A DNA stretch of 64,000 nucleotides, taken from assembly GCA_963971425.1 (NCBI GenBank), contig OZ020519.1, forward strand, positions 9,192,028-9,256,027, read 5' to 3'. Shown piece after piece: positions 1 to 12,800 of the stretch. Position 1 is the first letter of the stretch; every line of letters begins with the position of its first letter. The stretch is from Bryoerythrophyllum caledonicum (Eukaryota; Streptophyta; Bryopsida; Pottiales; Pottiaceae). The notes beneath the pieces were generated by a model that saw only the letters and a list, made by a program, of their open reading frames with translations, was not told the DNA's origin and did not search any database. Both the position numbers and the translations under genes were made by a program.

Positions 1-106
1 ACAAGGACTTGACTTGCTGAAACCATGTATATTGTAAAATTTTGAACTGCCATAGCATGCAGAAAAATGATCCAAGTTGAAAACCGTAAAGGGGATTAAG
101 TTGATG

Positions 107-375
107 TTAACCCCTAAATGAAAGAAAATCCCAAGGTGAGCTTTTGCAAATCATGGGCACGTTCACATGGTTGCAAATTATATTTACAAGTCTTGAAATC
201 ATGTTCAAAGATGCAAGAAGACAAGAGGTACATGGGAATAAAAAAAATTATTTGCATTGAACCGATGGTAAAAAATTATGCCATCTCAAAGAAAAAATTC
301 TTGAGTGTGGGCACGTCCGGCAAATTGAAAAACTTCTGCTAGGACACTCTTTTAACCGTGAGATTTCCAATATTA
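107..375 (-). repeat. Truncated TTAA element, D subfamily
   Basis: Starts with TTAA followed by CCCCTAAATGAAAG and matches, in reverse orientation, the distal end of the repeat at 57713-58662: the shared words include AGCTTTTGCAAATC and the GGGCACGT/GGGCAACTCC block. It stops after about 270 bases with no visible second terminus, so it is a 3'-end fragment. Another such fragment lies at 43470-43735. Confidence 0.55.
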
Positions 376-475
376 GCAATTGATATAATTTCCTTTCATA
401 TTGTGAAAAAGTTCTTGTTTTTGGTGAAAACTAACATTATAACCTGAGTCAAACATTTTGAGACATTCTTTGAAA

Positions 476-753
476 TAGTAGGAACTTTTAGCATATAGAA
501 GAGTTGCAATTCCCTGGATTAGGGCAATGCATTGTAAGGTGTTGCAGTGTTTAATTTTTGGCACCACCTACTTGGTTTGAGCCAATCATAGTTCCTCCAC
601 GTCTACTCCTCTAATCTTTGCTCCCTCCAAGTTTTTGATGCCAAAAAAAAACCCAGGGAAGTTGGTTGAATGTCACTGACAGACTACAAGAATAAAATCA
701 TGTTCTAGTTTGTGTAGTTTATTGCTTAATTTGGTAAAGATTGAGATTATCAT
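476..753 (+). repeat. Second copy of NUP98-paralogue intron 1 sequence
   Basis: Two blocks match the first intron of the plus-strand NUP98 gene (33528-33663): first the stretch containing CTTTTAGCATAT and GGATTAGGGCA, then the stretch containing AATAAAATCATGTTCTAGTT and GCTTAATTTGGTAAAGAT. They are in the same order and orientation. About 125 extra bases separate the blocks here. It is either a dispersed repeat also present in that intron or a relic of another gene copy. Confidence 0.75.
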
Positions 754-1268
754 TTGATTATAAACAATTTCATATAAACATAGGAGTAGTTTATAAGATG
801 ATAGTATGTAATTGAAAAATTTAGGCCCATTTTAAGAGTTTATCTTTTAGATTTATGATATTGAAATTATCAAATTTGTTTTCAATAAATTTGATAAATC
901 TTGTTTTAAAGCAAATCTTATCTTCTAATTGTTTAATAGTTCTTGTACCATTCTCGCATCGTGAATTCTTTGTGGGCTCCAAACCCTTTAACGTCTACAA
1001 GGCCCTGGCAGGGTTGATTTTGGCATTTTTTCTCTTCAAACTCTTTCCACAATTGGCCATTGTCTCTCACGGCCTCTACACGCATTTTCAGCTCCCCGTT
1101 TGCTTTCCAACGGATCTCTCCAATCAAAAAATCCATGTAGGCATTAGTAAACTACAATAATTTCCGTGAAGTGGGGTCGTGCTAATATGTATCCAAAAGT
1201 GTAGATGATGTTCTCCCCAGTCCACTGCACTTGTAGGTTTTCTTCCGCTCTTGTGGTCCACTTAGGCA
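754..1268. other. AT-rich spacer
   Basis: I see no convincing coding frame, RNA gene or element terminus here. Short open frames on both strands lack splice context and family motifs. Confidence 0.5.
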
Positions 1269-1480
1269 TTAACCCTTTAAGGCCTAACGACCATATATGG
1301 ATTGTTTTGGCACAAGAACCTTTGTAGCAAGCGCTACGGGCAACCTCGAAGGAAAAAATACACCATGACTTAGAGGTGGAGGAAGATGGGCAGCTATTGA
1401 AACCATTGCTACAACAATCGGAACGCATGATGTAGAACAATCGAAGATTATCTCCGGCCAGAATACCTCATCGGCCTTAA
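1269..1480. mobile_element. Short TTAA-bounded MITE
   Basis: Begins TTAACCCTTTAAGGCC and ends CGGCCTTAA, so the ends are short inverted repeats, bounded by TTAA. The right TTAA (1477-1480) is also the left TTAA of the next element. It has no coding capacity. Confidence 0.5.
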
Positions 1481-2279
1481 CCCTTCACCGCCCAGGATGC
1501 TCGAAATGGGACTCCGGAGGTGCTAGAACTCAATTTGCATGAAATCCATGAGGAATTAGGCTTCAAGATACCATGTTCAGATTTGCGCACACATTACATT
1601 AACACTTTCCAACAATCAGATCATGATTTGGATTTGTAGAGCTCTTGGAAAAGCTAGGAATACAACACAAAATTTATCAAATACACTAAAATATAGTAAA
1701 TACCATGCCACACACTATGTTGTATTTCACACACATGCACATCGGTTTTGGTCTTAATTTTTTTTATCAAACTTTGTCTTTAAGACATTCTTCATTGTTT
1801 TGTAATTGTTGATCTCTCCCCACAAATATGAAACTTTTGTTTTGATTCTCATAAGGTTGGAACATTTTCGTATACAATCAAGTAGAAAAAAAACAAAAAA
1901 ATCACCAATAATTGTGTAAAAATATTTTCTTCACATATGATATGTCAATGCGAAGCTATCAACCTAGTGCACATGTGAACCGCTCTAATTCAAAGTAGAA
2001 AAAATTCTTGCAAGAATCTATTGATGGTTAAAGTAGTATGCCCTCAAAAATCCACAATTTTCACTACCAATATACGGTAACATTAAACACTATAATCTAT
2101 TCCATCAACCCTTGGATATTGTTCAAAATTTCCCCAAACTTGAGGTCATGGGTAAAGTTCAATTTTGTAAGGTTAGATATTAATATTAGGCATTGTATTT
2201 CCATCAAATCTAGTTCGAAGAAAAAAATCAGCAAAAGTCTTGGTTTTTTCATAAACATACCTGGGCAGTGAAGGGTTAA
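1477..2279 (+). mobile_element. TTAA-type MITE, family H, copy 1
   Basis: An 803-bp element including TTAA at both ends. The left end reads TTAACCCTTCACCGCCCAGG and the right end CCTGGGCAGTGAAGGGTTAA, giving inverted termini of about 16 bases. Termini of CCCTT next to a TTAA target match the rule for piggyBac-superfamily transposons. There is no transposase, so it would be non-autonomous. Its mirror copy follows three bases later. Confidence 0.75.
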
Positions 2280-2282
2280 CCC

Positions 2283-3090
2283 TTAACCCTTTAGCGCCCA
2301 CGGATGTTTCTGGAAAAACCAAGAATTCTGCTGATTTTTTTCTTTGAACCGGAATTGATGGAAATACAATGACTAATATTAATATCTAACCTTACGAAAT
2401 TGAACTTAACCCATGATCTCAACTTTGGGGAAATTTTGCACAACATCCAACCGTTGATGGAATAGATTATAGTGTTTAAAGTTACCATATATTGGTAGTG
2501 AAAACTGTGGAATTTGGAGGGTGTACTACTTTAACTATCAATAGAGTTTTGCAAGAATTTTTTTACTTTGAATTAGAGTGGTTCACATGTGCACTAGGTT
2601 GATAGCTTTGCATTGACATATCATATGTGAAGAAAACATTTATACCCAATTATTGGTGATTTTTTTTCTATTTTCTACTTGGTTGTATACAAAAATGTTC
2701 CAACCTTATACGAATCAAAATGGAAGTTTCGTACGTGAGGAGAGAGATCAACAATCACAAAACAATGAAGAACGTCTTAAAGACCAAGTTCAATCAAAAT
2801 TTAAGACCAAAATCAATGTGCATGTGTGTGAAATACAACAGAGTATGTGGCATAGTATTCACTGTATTCACTGTATTTGAGTGTATTTGATAAATTTTGT
2901 GTTGTATTCCTAGCTTTTCCAAGAGTTCTATAAATCCAAATCATGATCTGATTGTTGGAGAGTGTTTGTGTAACGAGTGCTCAAATCTGAACCTCATATA
3001 TCAAAGCCTAGTTTCTCATGGATTTCATGCAAATTGAGTTTGAGCACCTCCGGAGTCCCATTTCGGGCTTCCTGGGCAATAAATGGTTAA
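2283..3090 (-). mobile_element. TTAA-type MITE, family H, copy 2 (inverted)
   Basis: Reverse-orientation copy of 1477-2279 along its whole length, for example the shared blocks around GTGCACTAGGTTGATAGC and ATCAGATCATGATTTGG. It is bounded by TTAA at 2283-2286 and 3087-3090. Only CCC separates the two TTAA sites between the copies, so the pair forms a near-continuous 1.6-kb palindrome. Confidence 0.75.
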
Positions 3091-3468
3091 ACGACGAAGG
3101 AACCAAAATGCGAAGCCATGGCTGATTGAACCGTTCGATCATGTGGTCAATGAGGCCAATTTTTGGAAAGCCATGGCTGATTGAACCGTTGGATCATGTG
3201 GTCAATGAGGCCAATTTTTGGAAAGCCATGGCTGATTGAACTGTTGGATCAATTTGCACTTGTTGGACCTGTTGTGCACTATGCTTTCCTCCATCTATCC
3301 CATCTTTCTAATCTCCAATCGGTTGAGGCAATAACAAACTTCAATGATTTCCGTGAAAAAAATGAACAGTGAAATGTACTCATTGTGTAGATTCTGTTAC
3401 GCAGAATCTACTAAATCGTTAAAAAAAAATTCGAAGCGCCGTGTATGGCCTCGTCGTTAAAAGGGTTA
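3087..3468. mobile_element. TTAA-bounded element with internal minisatellite
   Basis: Begins TTAAACGACGAAGG and ends CCTCGTCGTTAAAAGGGTTAA, with partially matching inverted ends CGACGA/TCGTCG. It shares its left TTAA with the preceding element. The centre is largely the 55-bp tandem repeat listed separately. Confidence 0.4.
3112..3252 (+). repeat. 55-bp tandem repeat, about 2.5 copies
   Basis: The unit contains GCCATGGCTGATTGAAC and GGTCAATGAGGCCAATTTTT. GCCATG recurs at 3115, 3170 and 3225, an exact 55-bp period with very few substitutions, so the expansion is recent. Confidence 0.9.
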
Positions 3469-3864
3469 AAACATTAGTCCCGTCCACCGGAAGTTTTCCC
3501 TCACCTACAGCATGACCATAGGCTTTACATTTGATACACATGTGATAAACCTATGGTGATTTATTAGGGCCCATTAAAATCTCCGAAGCGGAAAAGGAAA
3601 AAAAATGTCTGATTTCATTTTCAGATTATAATAATCTCTATTCTTAAAATTGACTGTCTATTGAACACTCTGAGGTGGTGCATGATCTACCAACTACAAG
3701 TATTCAGCTGGTGCAATATCATGTACCTGTTAGTACACGAATATGCTCAGTGACGTTCTTACTTGAGGGCATGCAGGGACGTCGTGACTGTACGCGAGCA
3801 TGGCTAGCTAGCTCGGCGGAGATGTTAAACAAGCAAGTTCCACGCCTCGACCACCTCGTTCCTC
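3469..3864. other. 3' flank of NUP98-NUP96
   Basis: No element ends or coding features recognised. It should contain the 3' UTR and polyadenylation region of the minus-strand NUP98-NUP96 gene. The simple AT-rich DNA gives way to GC-richer sequence near 3740. Confidence 0.4.
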
Positions 3865-6800
3865 TCACGCTGGAATCTCAGCTCCGATCAGTTTTGTGAA
3901 GGCTGCCACAGCTCCTTGCAGGCGACACATGCGGACATCTTCAGGCAGGGGAGCGTCCAGGACGATATTGAACATCTTCATCTCGCCCTTCGTTTCCAAC
4001 GACTCTGTCCTGGTTTGCGCCAACAGCAACGACGAGATCTCGTCCGCCATCTTTGCATAAGCCACTCTGCATCCAATCAAAGCCCACCTTCATGTCACAA
4101 CACAAGCAGCATCCTACATGCAAACTCCACCCATCTCTCATACGCAACCAGGAAACATCTCAGAAACATGCCATGTGGACGACTCATCGAACCAACCCAT
4201 GCAATCGCCTCATAGTTCCCATGGCAACCGCTGGATCCTCACCTCGCGTCAACTGTGCTTTTCGGCCTCCACAATACTTGCGACTCCCTCAACCGCTCAA
4301 AGAATGCTCCGCACGCTGCGCTCCTCTCTTCCAAGGTTTCCTGAATGTCACCGTCGCAACCACAAGCTCAGATACAACACACAACTCTGCACCCCTCCCT
4401 CAGACCAACACATCCACCGCCTCCAGCGTGGGCTTCGTGAGGAACGCGTACCAATCCCTCCGCTGGGTTCGACGCATCCAGGAAGCCGCTTTTCAATGTC
4501 AGGAATTCGATGTATACGCCTGCTCCCAAATCCCAATCCTCCACCTCCGTCAGATGCCCTTCCAGCTGGCTCGCCGTCTGCCATATCTCGGCATGCTCAC
4601 CTGCAACCGCCAACATCCTCATCAGACTGGACTGGATCGCATGCGTCTGTGTTGGGACAAGACGTGCTTTGCTAAACCCGAGCAAACGTGTGCACACCCC
4701 ATCCGCAGAATCCTCCACTCACTCCCCATCTACGCGAACGCTACTGTCAAACCAACCACCGCTTGCACAAAATTGAAACAGCAGCTTTTACGGACTCGAC
4801 ATTCTATTTCACGCCCCCGGATGCGGGACGATTCCTACCGTTCAAAAACAGCGACGCGGCAACGCTCGTCATGAACAGCACGTGTGCGCTCCGCCACTGG
4901 CAGCTCTTCATCAGATGTTCCAGTTCCTTCTTGCTGTTGCGACAATACCGCCAGTACAGTGCCTGCCATCAGCCATTCCAAGAACAGTCAGACGGTCGAC
5001 CCACACATCCAGACCCTCTCGCCAAATCAACAGCCCTCTCAGCTCTCCCAAACGGACGTTGTCGACAAACCCACCAACGCCTCGTGCAGCCATTCCGTAG
5101 GAACTGCCAGATCCTCCTCCAAAAACCGCTGCTGTGCCTCCGACAGACTCCACGTTTCACAGTACTGATTCAAAATCTCCTTCACCACCTTCACAAAAAC
5201 AAAAAAGCCGTTCAATTCCTCTCAGAGCCACCATCCACGAAACGCCTCCGCAGCCGCCCAACAAAGAAAACCCCTCCCCCTCCCAAAAAGCCTGTCGTTC
5301 GCACCGGACCTCGCTCAACACCAGCAGTCTCACGCTCAGTTCCACCCCATACCTTCTCATGCAGCCCTGGCTGTTGAGGACATGCCGGCATGTGCAGAAT
5401 CACATACACCGCCCACTGACAAAGACCCGCCGACAACAGCTGGCTTGCGAAGTTCATGTGCACGTCATGCAATTGCTCGCTTTCCAACATCCGGATCGCG
5501 TGAAGGATTCCCTGCTGGTGCCATGCCAGCTTGTGGTCCAGCCGGTCGAACGTGGAAGCGGACGCAGACAACATTTTCCTGCTGCTCACCTCCGCTTTGC
5601 TTCCCTTCGCATGCAACACCATGAGATAGTACGCTGTGTCGTACACCTCACCCTCCCATTGCCCGTTGTACCCTGCACCTCTTTCCTCCACATACTTCGG
5701 CACAGGTTTCGGGGCATCTTGCTTCTCCAGCAATCCTTCGAATCTCTCAATCAGGCACGCCAGATCGCTGTCCGGACTCAGCTCATACCACATTAACAGA
5801 CCCAGAAACCGCTTCCAGTCTATCTCGCACCCGCCAAGAGCCCCGCTTACATCCCCTGCCAACCCACCAGCAAATCAGTACCCACCCATGCTTCATCTGT
5901 CAACAGCTTCCTCGACGATCTCCACAACACACATGGCCTACGCATCCCGAACCCTCCCAATTTCTGCCGAGGAAGAAGCGCCCACCAACTACGCCCCCCT
6001 CTCAACATCCTCACCACCACACACGCACCTTCCTGGATACAACCTACCTGCTAGGAGCCGGAAGATCAGCATTCGATCTGCCTCAATCAGCGACCCATCC
6101 AGGCCCTCCGTACCCCACACCTCCAGCTGTGCTGCAACGTCACTCCGCATCCCTACAGGCCCCCCGGCCTGGCTTAACAATGAGGACATCCGCACGTCCC
6201 CGCGCTCTAGAGCCCTCTCCACAGCATCCTCCACCCTTCGGCCCGTCAACAGCGAAAATATCTCCTTCAAATAGCTCTTCCCCTTCAGCTTCTGCACGTC
6301 CTCTTGCACCAGCTGGCCCACGCTATCCTGCAGCCAGCAACTGAATCCAGCACGGCGGACCAGCACTTCAACCGACGCATCGCCATCCTCCATTAAATCC
6401 CTCTCACCATCTCCCAAATCCTCGCTCTCGCCCTCCACTTCCGCTGGATTCGCTGCCTCCGAGAAAAGTACTTTCATCAACTGCCACACCGTGCGCTGGT
6501 GTCTCAGGACAACCCGGTCAGCTTCTCCAACTCCCACCACCTCATGCTGTTTCGCAGCCAACTCTTCGTATTCCCCACACACGCTCGCTAGGTCCGCCCT
6601 GCCGCACACCGAAGTTCGCAGCCGGAGACTCTTGCCACCTGACTCAGGAGAACTGCCCACCACCTGCGCCCACCCAGCAATTCGTTAGCGCCCCAAACCA
6701 CCCCACCGAACTTTCGATCACCGACCATAGTGAAAACACACTCAAAAACCTGTGCTCCACATCTCTACCACGCCATGAGTTGCATCCTCTCCCATGTCTA

Positions 6801-9800
6801 AACACACAGAGCCTGCCTCCAGTACCTCCACGATTCCGCTCTCACTGACCTCACTATCTACTCTCGACCCACTCATCCGCCCATTCGATCATACCTGGCT
6901 CATGCCCATGTGAAGCGCCAGCGGTGACACCAACTGCAACTCCACCAGCTCCTCCTTCACCACCCCCTCCGCATCGCGCACCGTTCGATCGAGTGCCACT
7001 CTTTCCATCTGTACACACGACGACAGCCCGTTCTTTGCACCCCCTTGTCCACCCTGTGTACAACAGTGATACAGCACTCCACTCGGACCCCACCCCACAC
7101 GAAACGAGCACCCCAAGAACAACGCCGCATCTGCAATGTGGTCTGACCGCCCCACTGCCATCGAACCAGACTTCTCCGTCGGGTCCAACCAAAACCCGCT
7201 CCCACGTGACCTCTTCACGCCGGACCGCTCACGATCTCCACCCATCGTCAACGCCAACAGAGGGGACCTGCACCAGTCACTTCATAGCTCAACACGGGGA
7301 CATATACACCTCCTCCGCCCAGAGACACCACACGAACAACACGGCTCCGGTCAACTGCGATTTGCGACCGCCGGACCAATTGGGAGTCATGACAATCCAG
7401 CACGGACGACACCCCCCAAGGCACCCGTGTACCATCACATCTCAACAACAGCCAACCATAAACCTCGCTCCACCGCACACTTCCGCCAACAACCTCTTGG
7501 CTCGAACTACAGCCACGCTATCTCACAAGCTCCGAAACACAGCACACACCTACCCATACAGCACATCGAAAATCATTCCAGGCGTCCAAAACACAAACCT
7601 CGACGGAGAAACATCCACGATTGGCGTCTGACGGCCGGACATCCCCTCCTCCAAAGCAGAGTACGCGGGTGACCGATTCCACGACGTCAGAGGAGACACT
7701 CGCATCTGCTTCGCAGGAGTGCCCTTCCAAGGAGATGACCGCTGGGGCCAAGCGGGTCGGCCATCGCCGTCCTCACCGGGAGCAACCTTCTGCGGGGTCT
7801 TAAACGACTGGCTGCCCTGAATGCTCGAGTTCGTCACCACAGGAGACAGTGCTGCAGCCCGGGAATGCAACCGCCCATACGTCCCAGGTGGTGCGATATC
7901 TTCCGCTTCTTCGCCTGAATTACCAAAAGGAACCCGTTACACAATCACGTGCATCCAACAAACTGCCGCAACACAAGGACCGCCACAACCACAGCCGCAC
8001 TGGAATTTCCTCACAACACGCAACTCCGCTGCAGCTATCACAAATCCTAACTCCTTCGCATGGCACACTAAGCACATGGACCAGGTAGAGAGCAAACATC
8101 ACACGGACCCAACCTCAAGCAACCATCCACAAATCATGCAGATCGTCACGTCCTCACCCTCATACCAACCACACCCAACACCAGGAAAACAGGGACTACC
8201 TTCGGCAAAAAAAAGAGCCCGCATTTGCTGCATTTTCACGGGATCCAGGTGAAGATGGGCCGGCAGAGAGTGCGGGAGCGCCGACTGAGGGGCTGTGAAG
8301 TACGACGCATCGATCAGATCATCCTCCGCCTCCTCGTCCATACCGACTCCAGGTTCTGGAATCACGCCTAAATTCCTCATCGGGGACTCGTACATGAAAT
8401 CATCCGCATCATGCTCTGCACCCGCCTCCACGCCCTCCATGTCATACGTCCCTGTTCCCCACCGACAGCGCACACGTCAGCCACACACGCAGCCAAGCCA
8501 TCCAGGACAAGCAACTCCCACACACTTACACCACCACCACCGCCGCCACCGAATGAGAGTCCACGATCTCCTGAAAACTACAACCTGACCAGACCAACTC
8601 CCCAACAATCTCACAACAACCGCGTTTAACCGGATTCACCTGCCACCACCAGACCACCCTCCTTCTCGCCCTCCTGAACATCCTCCGAATCCGAATCCAG
8701 ATCCAGACCATACCGACTGAAATGCTTCACGCGGAACTTCCACTCGCCTTTCGACGCCTCGTACCCCAGAAACACCGCCCCCTGCTCCTCCGTCTTCTTC
8801 CGAAGACGCTTCTCGAACTTCTCCACCTCCGGGCCCTCAGCATAGTGCTGCCCCGTCTTCTTGTCCACGCATTTCACGTTCAACAGCGTCACCTCTGCCG
8901 CCTTGTTCAGACCCTGACCCACTGCCGGCTTCTTCGTCTCGTCCATGTACACCAGCACCTCGCACTTGTTGAACTGCAAGATGTTCTCCAGATCCAGCCG
9001 CCTCACATCCGTCTCCCCCAGAAACTTTATCTGCCCGTAACCCTGCACCACACCACCAGCACCAGTCAGCCACCACACACCGCCTCATTCCTCCTCCCAA
9101 CCAACCCATCTCCCAACCACCACGCTCACCTTGCGACCGACCACAAAGTTCACCACTCTCCGGCAGTGCCCAGGATCCGCACGCTCCAGCGCAGCCAGCT
9201 CCTGCACTTTCGGATCCGTGAAATAGTCCGAGTGCCGCAGCTTCGGCATCAAGGCCTCGATGTCCGCGCCATGCTCGTAAGCGATTGCAGCCTCGCCCGC
9301 TCGGTGACCTGCAGTGCCACGCCCACGCATCGGTACCGATCCTCCAAATCATCCATCGCAAACTCACGACACGACACACCAAAACCTACGGGGTCACGCT
9401 CCACGTACCAGTGATGGAGATATAGCCATTCCCTCGGTGGTTGTGCTCCTCACGAAACCCGTTTATCTTTGGGACCTGTTTCGAGGCCGCTCTCTCGCTA
9501 CACTTCGCCTGAGATACCGGGGTAGCGTCCGCCGATCCATTCCCATTCGCATTATCTGGGCTTCTCCAGCTCGTTTGAGAGCCTGAGGAGGCCACACAGA
9601 TCAGCCGCCACATTACATCAACATTCTGCATGTAACCATTCAGCAAAAAGAACTCTGCGAGGAGTGCATCGACTATTCGCGCATGCAGGACAAGAGCTTA
9701 CTCTCAGGGATAACAGAAGAAACCTTCTCTCCAGCTGCATCCCTTTCGTCATCCCCTACTTCTGTGCACAACGAACTCGTGTCAGAACTGACTGACAGCT

Positions 9801-12800
9801 TCGACTCCTCCACACGCCCCACTCCCATCTCAAGCACTAAACCATCAATTTCTACCACGTCGTGCTTCCCTACACACGACATCCAGATTATCATACGACC
9901 AAAAGCCTACACTGCATCCCAACCTCAGAAGTACACAACTATCACTACCGTCGCCAAACTGGAAAACCACACATCGTCTTAAGAATGTAATCGACCACAC
10001 CGATCAAAGAATCCAAAGATTGCTCTCATACACACTCACCGCCATTCTCGACCGGTGTCGCTATCTCATGAATGTCTGCTGTCCCAGTCGCCGCAGGCGG
10101 AGGCACTGCAGACACCTCCGGCTGCCGAATGAACAATGACCGTGGGTTCTCTCGGGGGACGAACATCACATCTGCTCTTGGAGTCGAAGGAGCTTCATCA
10201 CCATCGCTGAAGAACGACACCTGCACAGTCCATCACATACAAAACCATCAACACGTTAAACGCACCATCGGAAGCACCACACTACCAACATTAGCAATAC
10301 CATTCAACAAACAACGAATAGCAACCACAACCATATAGCAAATAGCTTCCACAACCCTCATTTCTTGACCCATATAGCAACCACAACCCTCAACCGCAAC
10401 CCATATAGCAACCACAACCCTCAACCCCTTGCGGTGACTGCATTATCGCCGAGACCCATCACAATCCGCACCCACATTAGTCCACATCGATTACGTCGTA
10501 TCATCCATCCTAATCGAGTGCCAACCTCATACAACACCAGAGTCCTTAAACGCGCCATGAACCGACTACAAGGTGCACCGAGAACCCCTCTCACCTTCGG
10601 GCTGTCCTTCTTGGGATGATACCGTCGAGCATGCATGCGAACCTTCGAACGCTGCGTGATGTGCCTTGGAGTCAATAGAGTGTTAACTCGCACTTGAGTG
10701 GGCTTTTCCGACACCTGAATGTCCCACCATTCTCACTCTCAGAAACAAGTCCCTCTCAACTCACGCCTTCTCAACAAATTCCGCTCACCACAATCTGTCC
10801 GCATCACCGCACTCTGCACAACACTACATCAAAACCTACCGGCATACTCGAAATTCCATACTGCACGGACGGACCAGAACCAGCGCTTCGACCGATTGTT
10901 ATCTGTGGCATGGCTGGTAGCGTTCCAAACGGGTTCGTAACCGGGCTCGCTGTCAAAGCCACCACATTCTGGCTAGGCCTGCAACCACATCCAAGTCGTT
11001 ACTCTTGATGCCGACAACAACTTCGCACAATGTACCAACCGCTCCCTATCGTGCCCTCCTCGACATTAGGGACTGGCGATTCTCCTCCTCAGTCAGAAAC
11101 ACCCTCTAAGATATCCAGACACACCAGACATCAACTGCCCATACACCCTAAGAGCCTAACACACAGATCCAGACCCACCAAGCCTCACTATTCACATTGC
11201 CACTCATTGTCACCACGAGCTACCCACACTTGAACAACCTCTCCTCCACTGAGAAAAGCTATAAAGATCTCAAAGATATACCACGCTAGCATCCTGACTC
11301 CCGCTGTATCCATCGCTTTCGCACCCGCTCTAAAACCAAACTACTCCTCACAACACAAACATCGCATGTCGGGAACACATATCACTTACTGTTGTTGACC
11401 AAACGTATTCTGCTGCCCAAATGTCGACGCTGCTCCGCCAAAACTAGTGCTGGTTCCTGCATCGGCATCACCGTAACCCATGCTACATGTTACGGACACG
11501 ACTATCACCATGCTCACACTCATAGGCGCACAACCAACACAGTCAGGTCACTGCGCCATCAAAGGGTCCCCAAAAAGATGACTGCTTCTTCAGCACAACT
11601 CAAAATATACCCAACATCCTGTGTTTTACCTTGTTGAGCGCTCTGAAGGGTCGGGAAGCTGAATGAACTCTGCGTCTGTCCCGTCGGGGTCGCTCCGAAC
11701 CCACTAAACAACGACGAAGCAGGCTGCAATCCAACATACCGAACCACTCGTCAGCCAACACTCTGCATGGATCCCCACACTCACACACGCAGACACACCT
11801 CCTGCCCACCATTCCAATAAGACCCCACCCACTCAGATTAATCATCAGAACCACTCCCCCCCCCCCCAAATTTACAACGCTAGTTTACTTACCGAAGACT
11901 GAGTCAATCCTGCCGGCTTGGTTTGCCCGAAGATCGAACCAGGACTGCTCGTGTTTCCGAACAAGTTCGACCCGAATCCTGCCTGGCTTTGCCCGAAAGC
12001 CAGAGCAGGGCTCGACCCAAACCCAGGAGTCGACGCACCGAACAGCCCTCCGCTGCTCGCTGCCTGGCTGCTCCCAAACAAGCTGCCACCTCCAAAAGCC
12101 GACGCTGTCTGCGCGCCAAATGCAGGGGCAGAAGCCGTAGCGCCAAATGCAGGGGACGATGAACCGAATGCCGGAGTGCCCTTTCCGAACAAGGACGGAC
12201 TCGATGAAGCTCCAAAGGAGGAACTGCCCAACGCAGATGCCGACGTTTGCCCGAACGGCGACGGCGACGATCCAAACGCTGGGGTCGAGCTCGCCTGTCC
12301 AAACGCCGGGGCCGACGCCGCTCCAAATGCAGGTGTGCCCGAACCAAACGTGCTCGACCCAAACGCTGGCGTGGAAGTCGCCTGTCCGAAGGCTGGGGCG
12401 GGAGTACTGGGGCTCCCAAAAGTCGGCTTTGCGCCAAAAGGATTGGCAGCTGGGGTAGAGGTGAACGGGTTGGGCGTACTTGCCTGCCCCAAGGAAGGGC
12501 TCCCAGCGCCAAATGGACTCGATGTAGCTGGCGTCTGCTGTTGTTGTTGCCCAAAAATGCCTCCAGCAGCGGGCTGAGGGGTAAAGGCTGGTTTAGGCCC
12601 ACCTGTCCAGCACAAATAACAATCTCAACCATCCGAACATTGCTTCCACACCATCAAACCACCACTCCGACCATTCATCCCACACATCGCGTAACGATTA
12701 ACAAACCTCCCACAAAATGGCCGAGACATCCCCACACCGCCCATCCAAACACAAGAACGTCACCAATGCTCACCCTTGTCGCCGGCTTGATAGTCGTCCC

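Noticed and set aside
4053..8252. Many plus-strand frames rich in Pro, Thr, His and Ser
   Set aside because: They are mirror frames of the Nup96 exons and GT-rich introns on the minus strand. None has a domain, while the minus strand gives a continuous spliced protein.
11918..12577. Long plus-strand open frame (219 codons), repetitive Pro-Asn-Ala-Gly
   Set aside because: It is the antisense of the FG-repeat exon 5 of NUP98-NUP96. Biased repeat codons keep the other strand open. The same happens opposite 35603-36079 and 34456-34809 in the paralogue.
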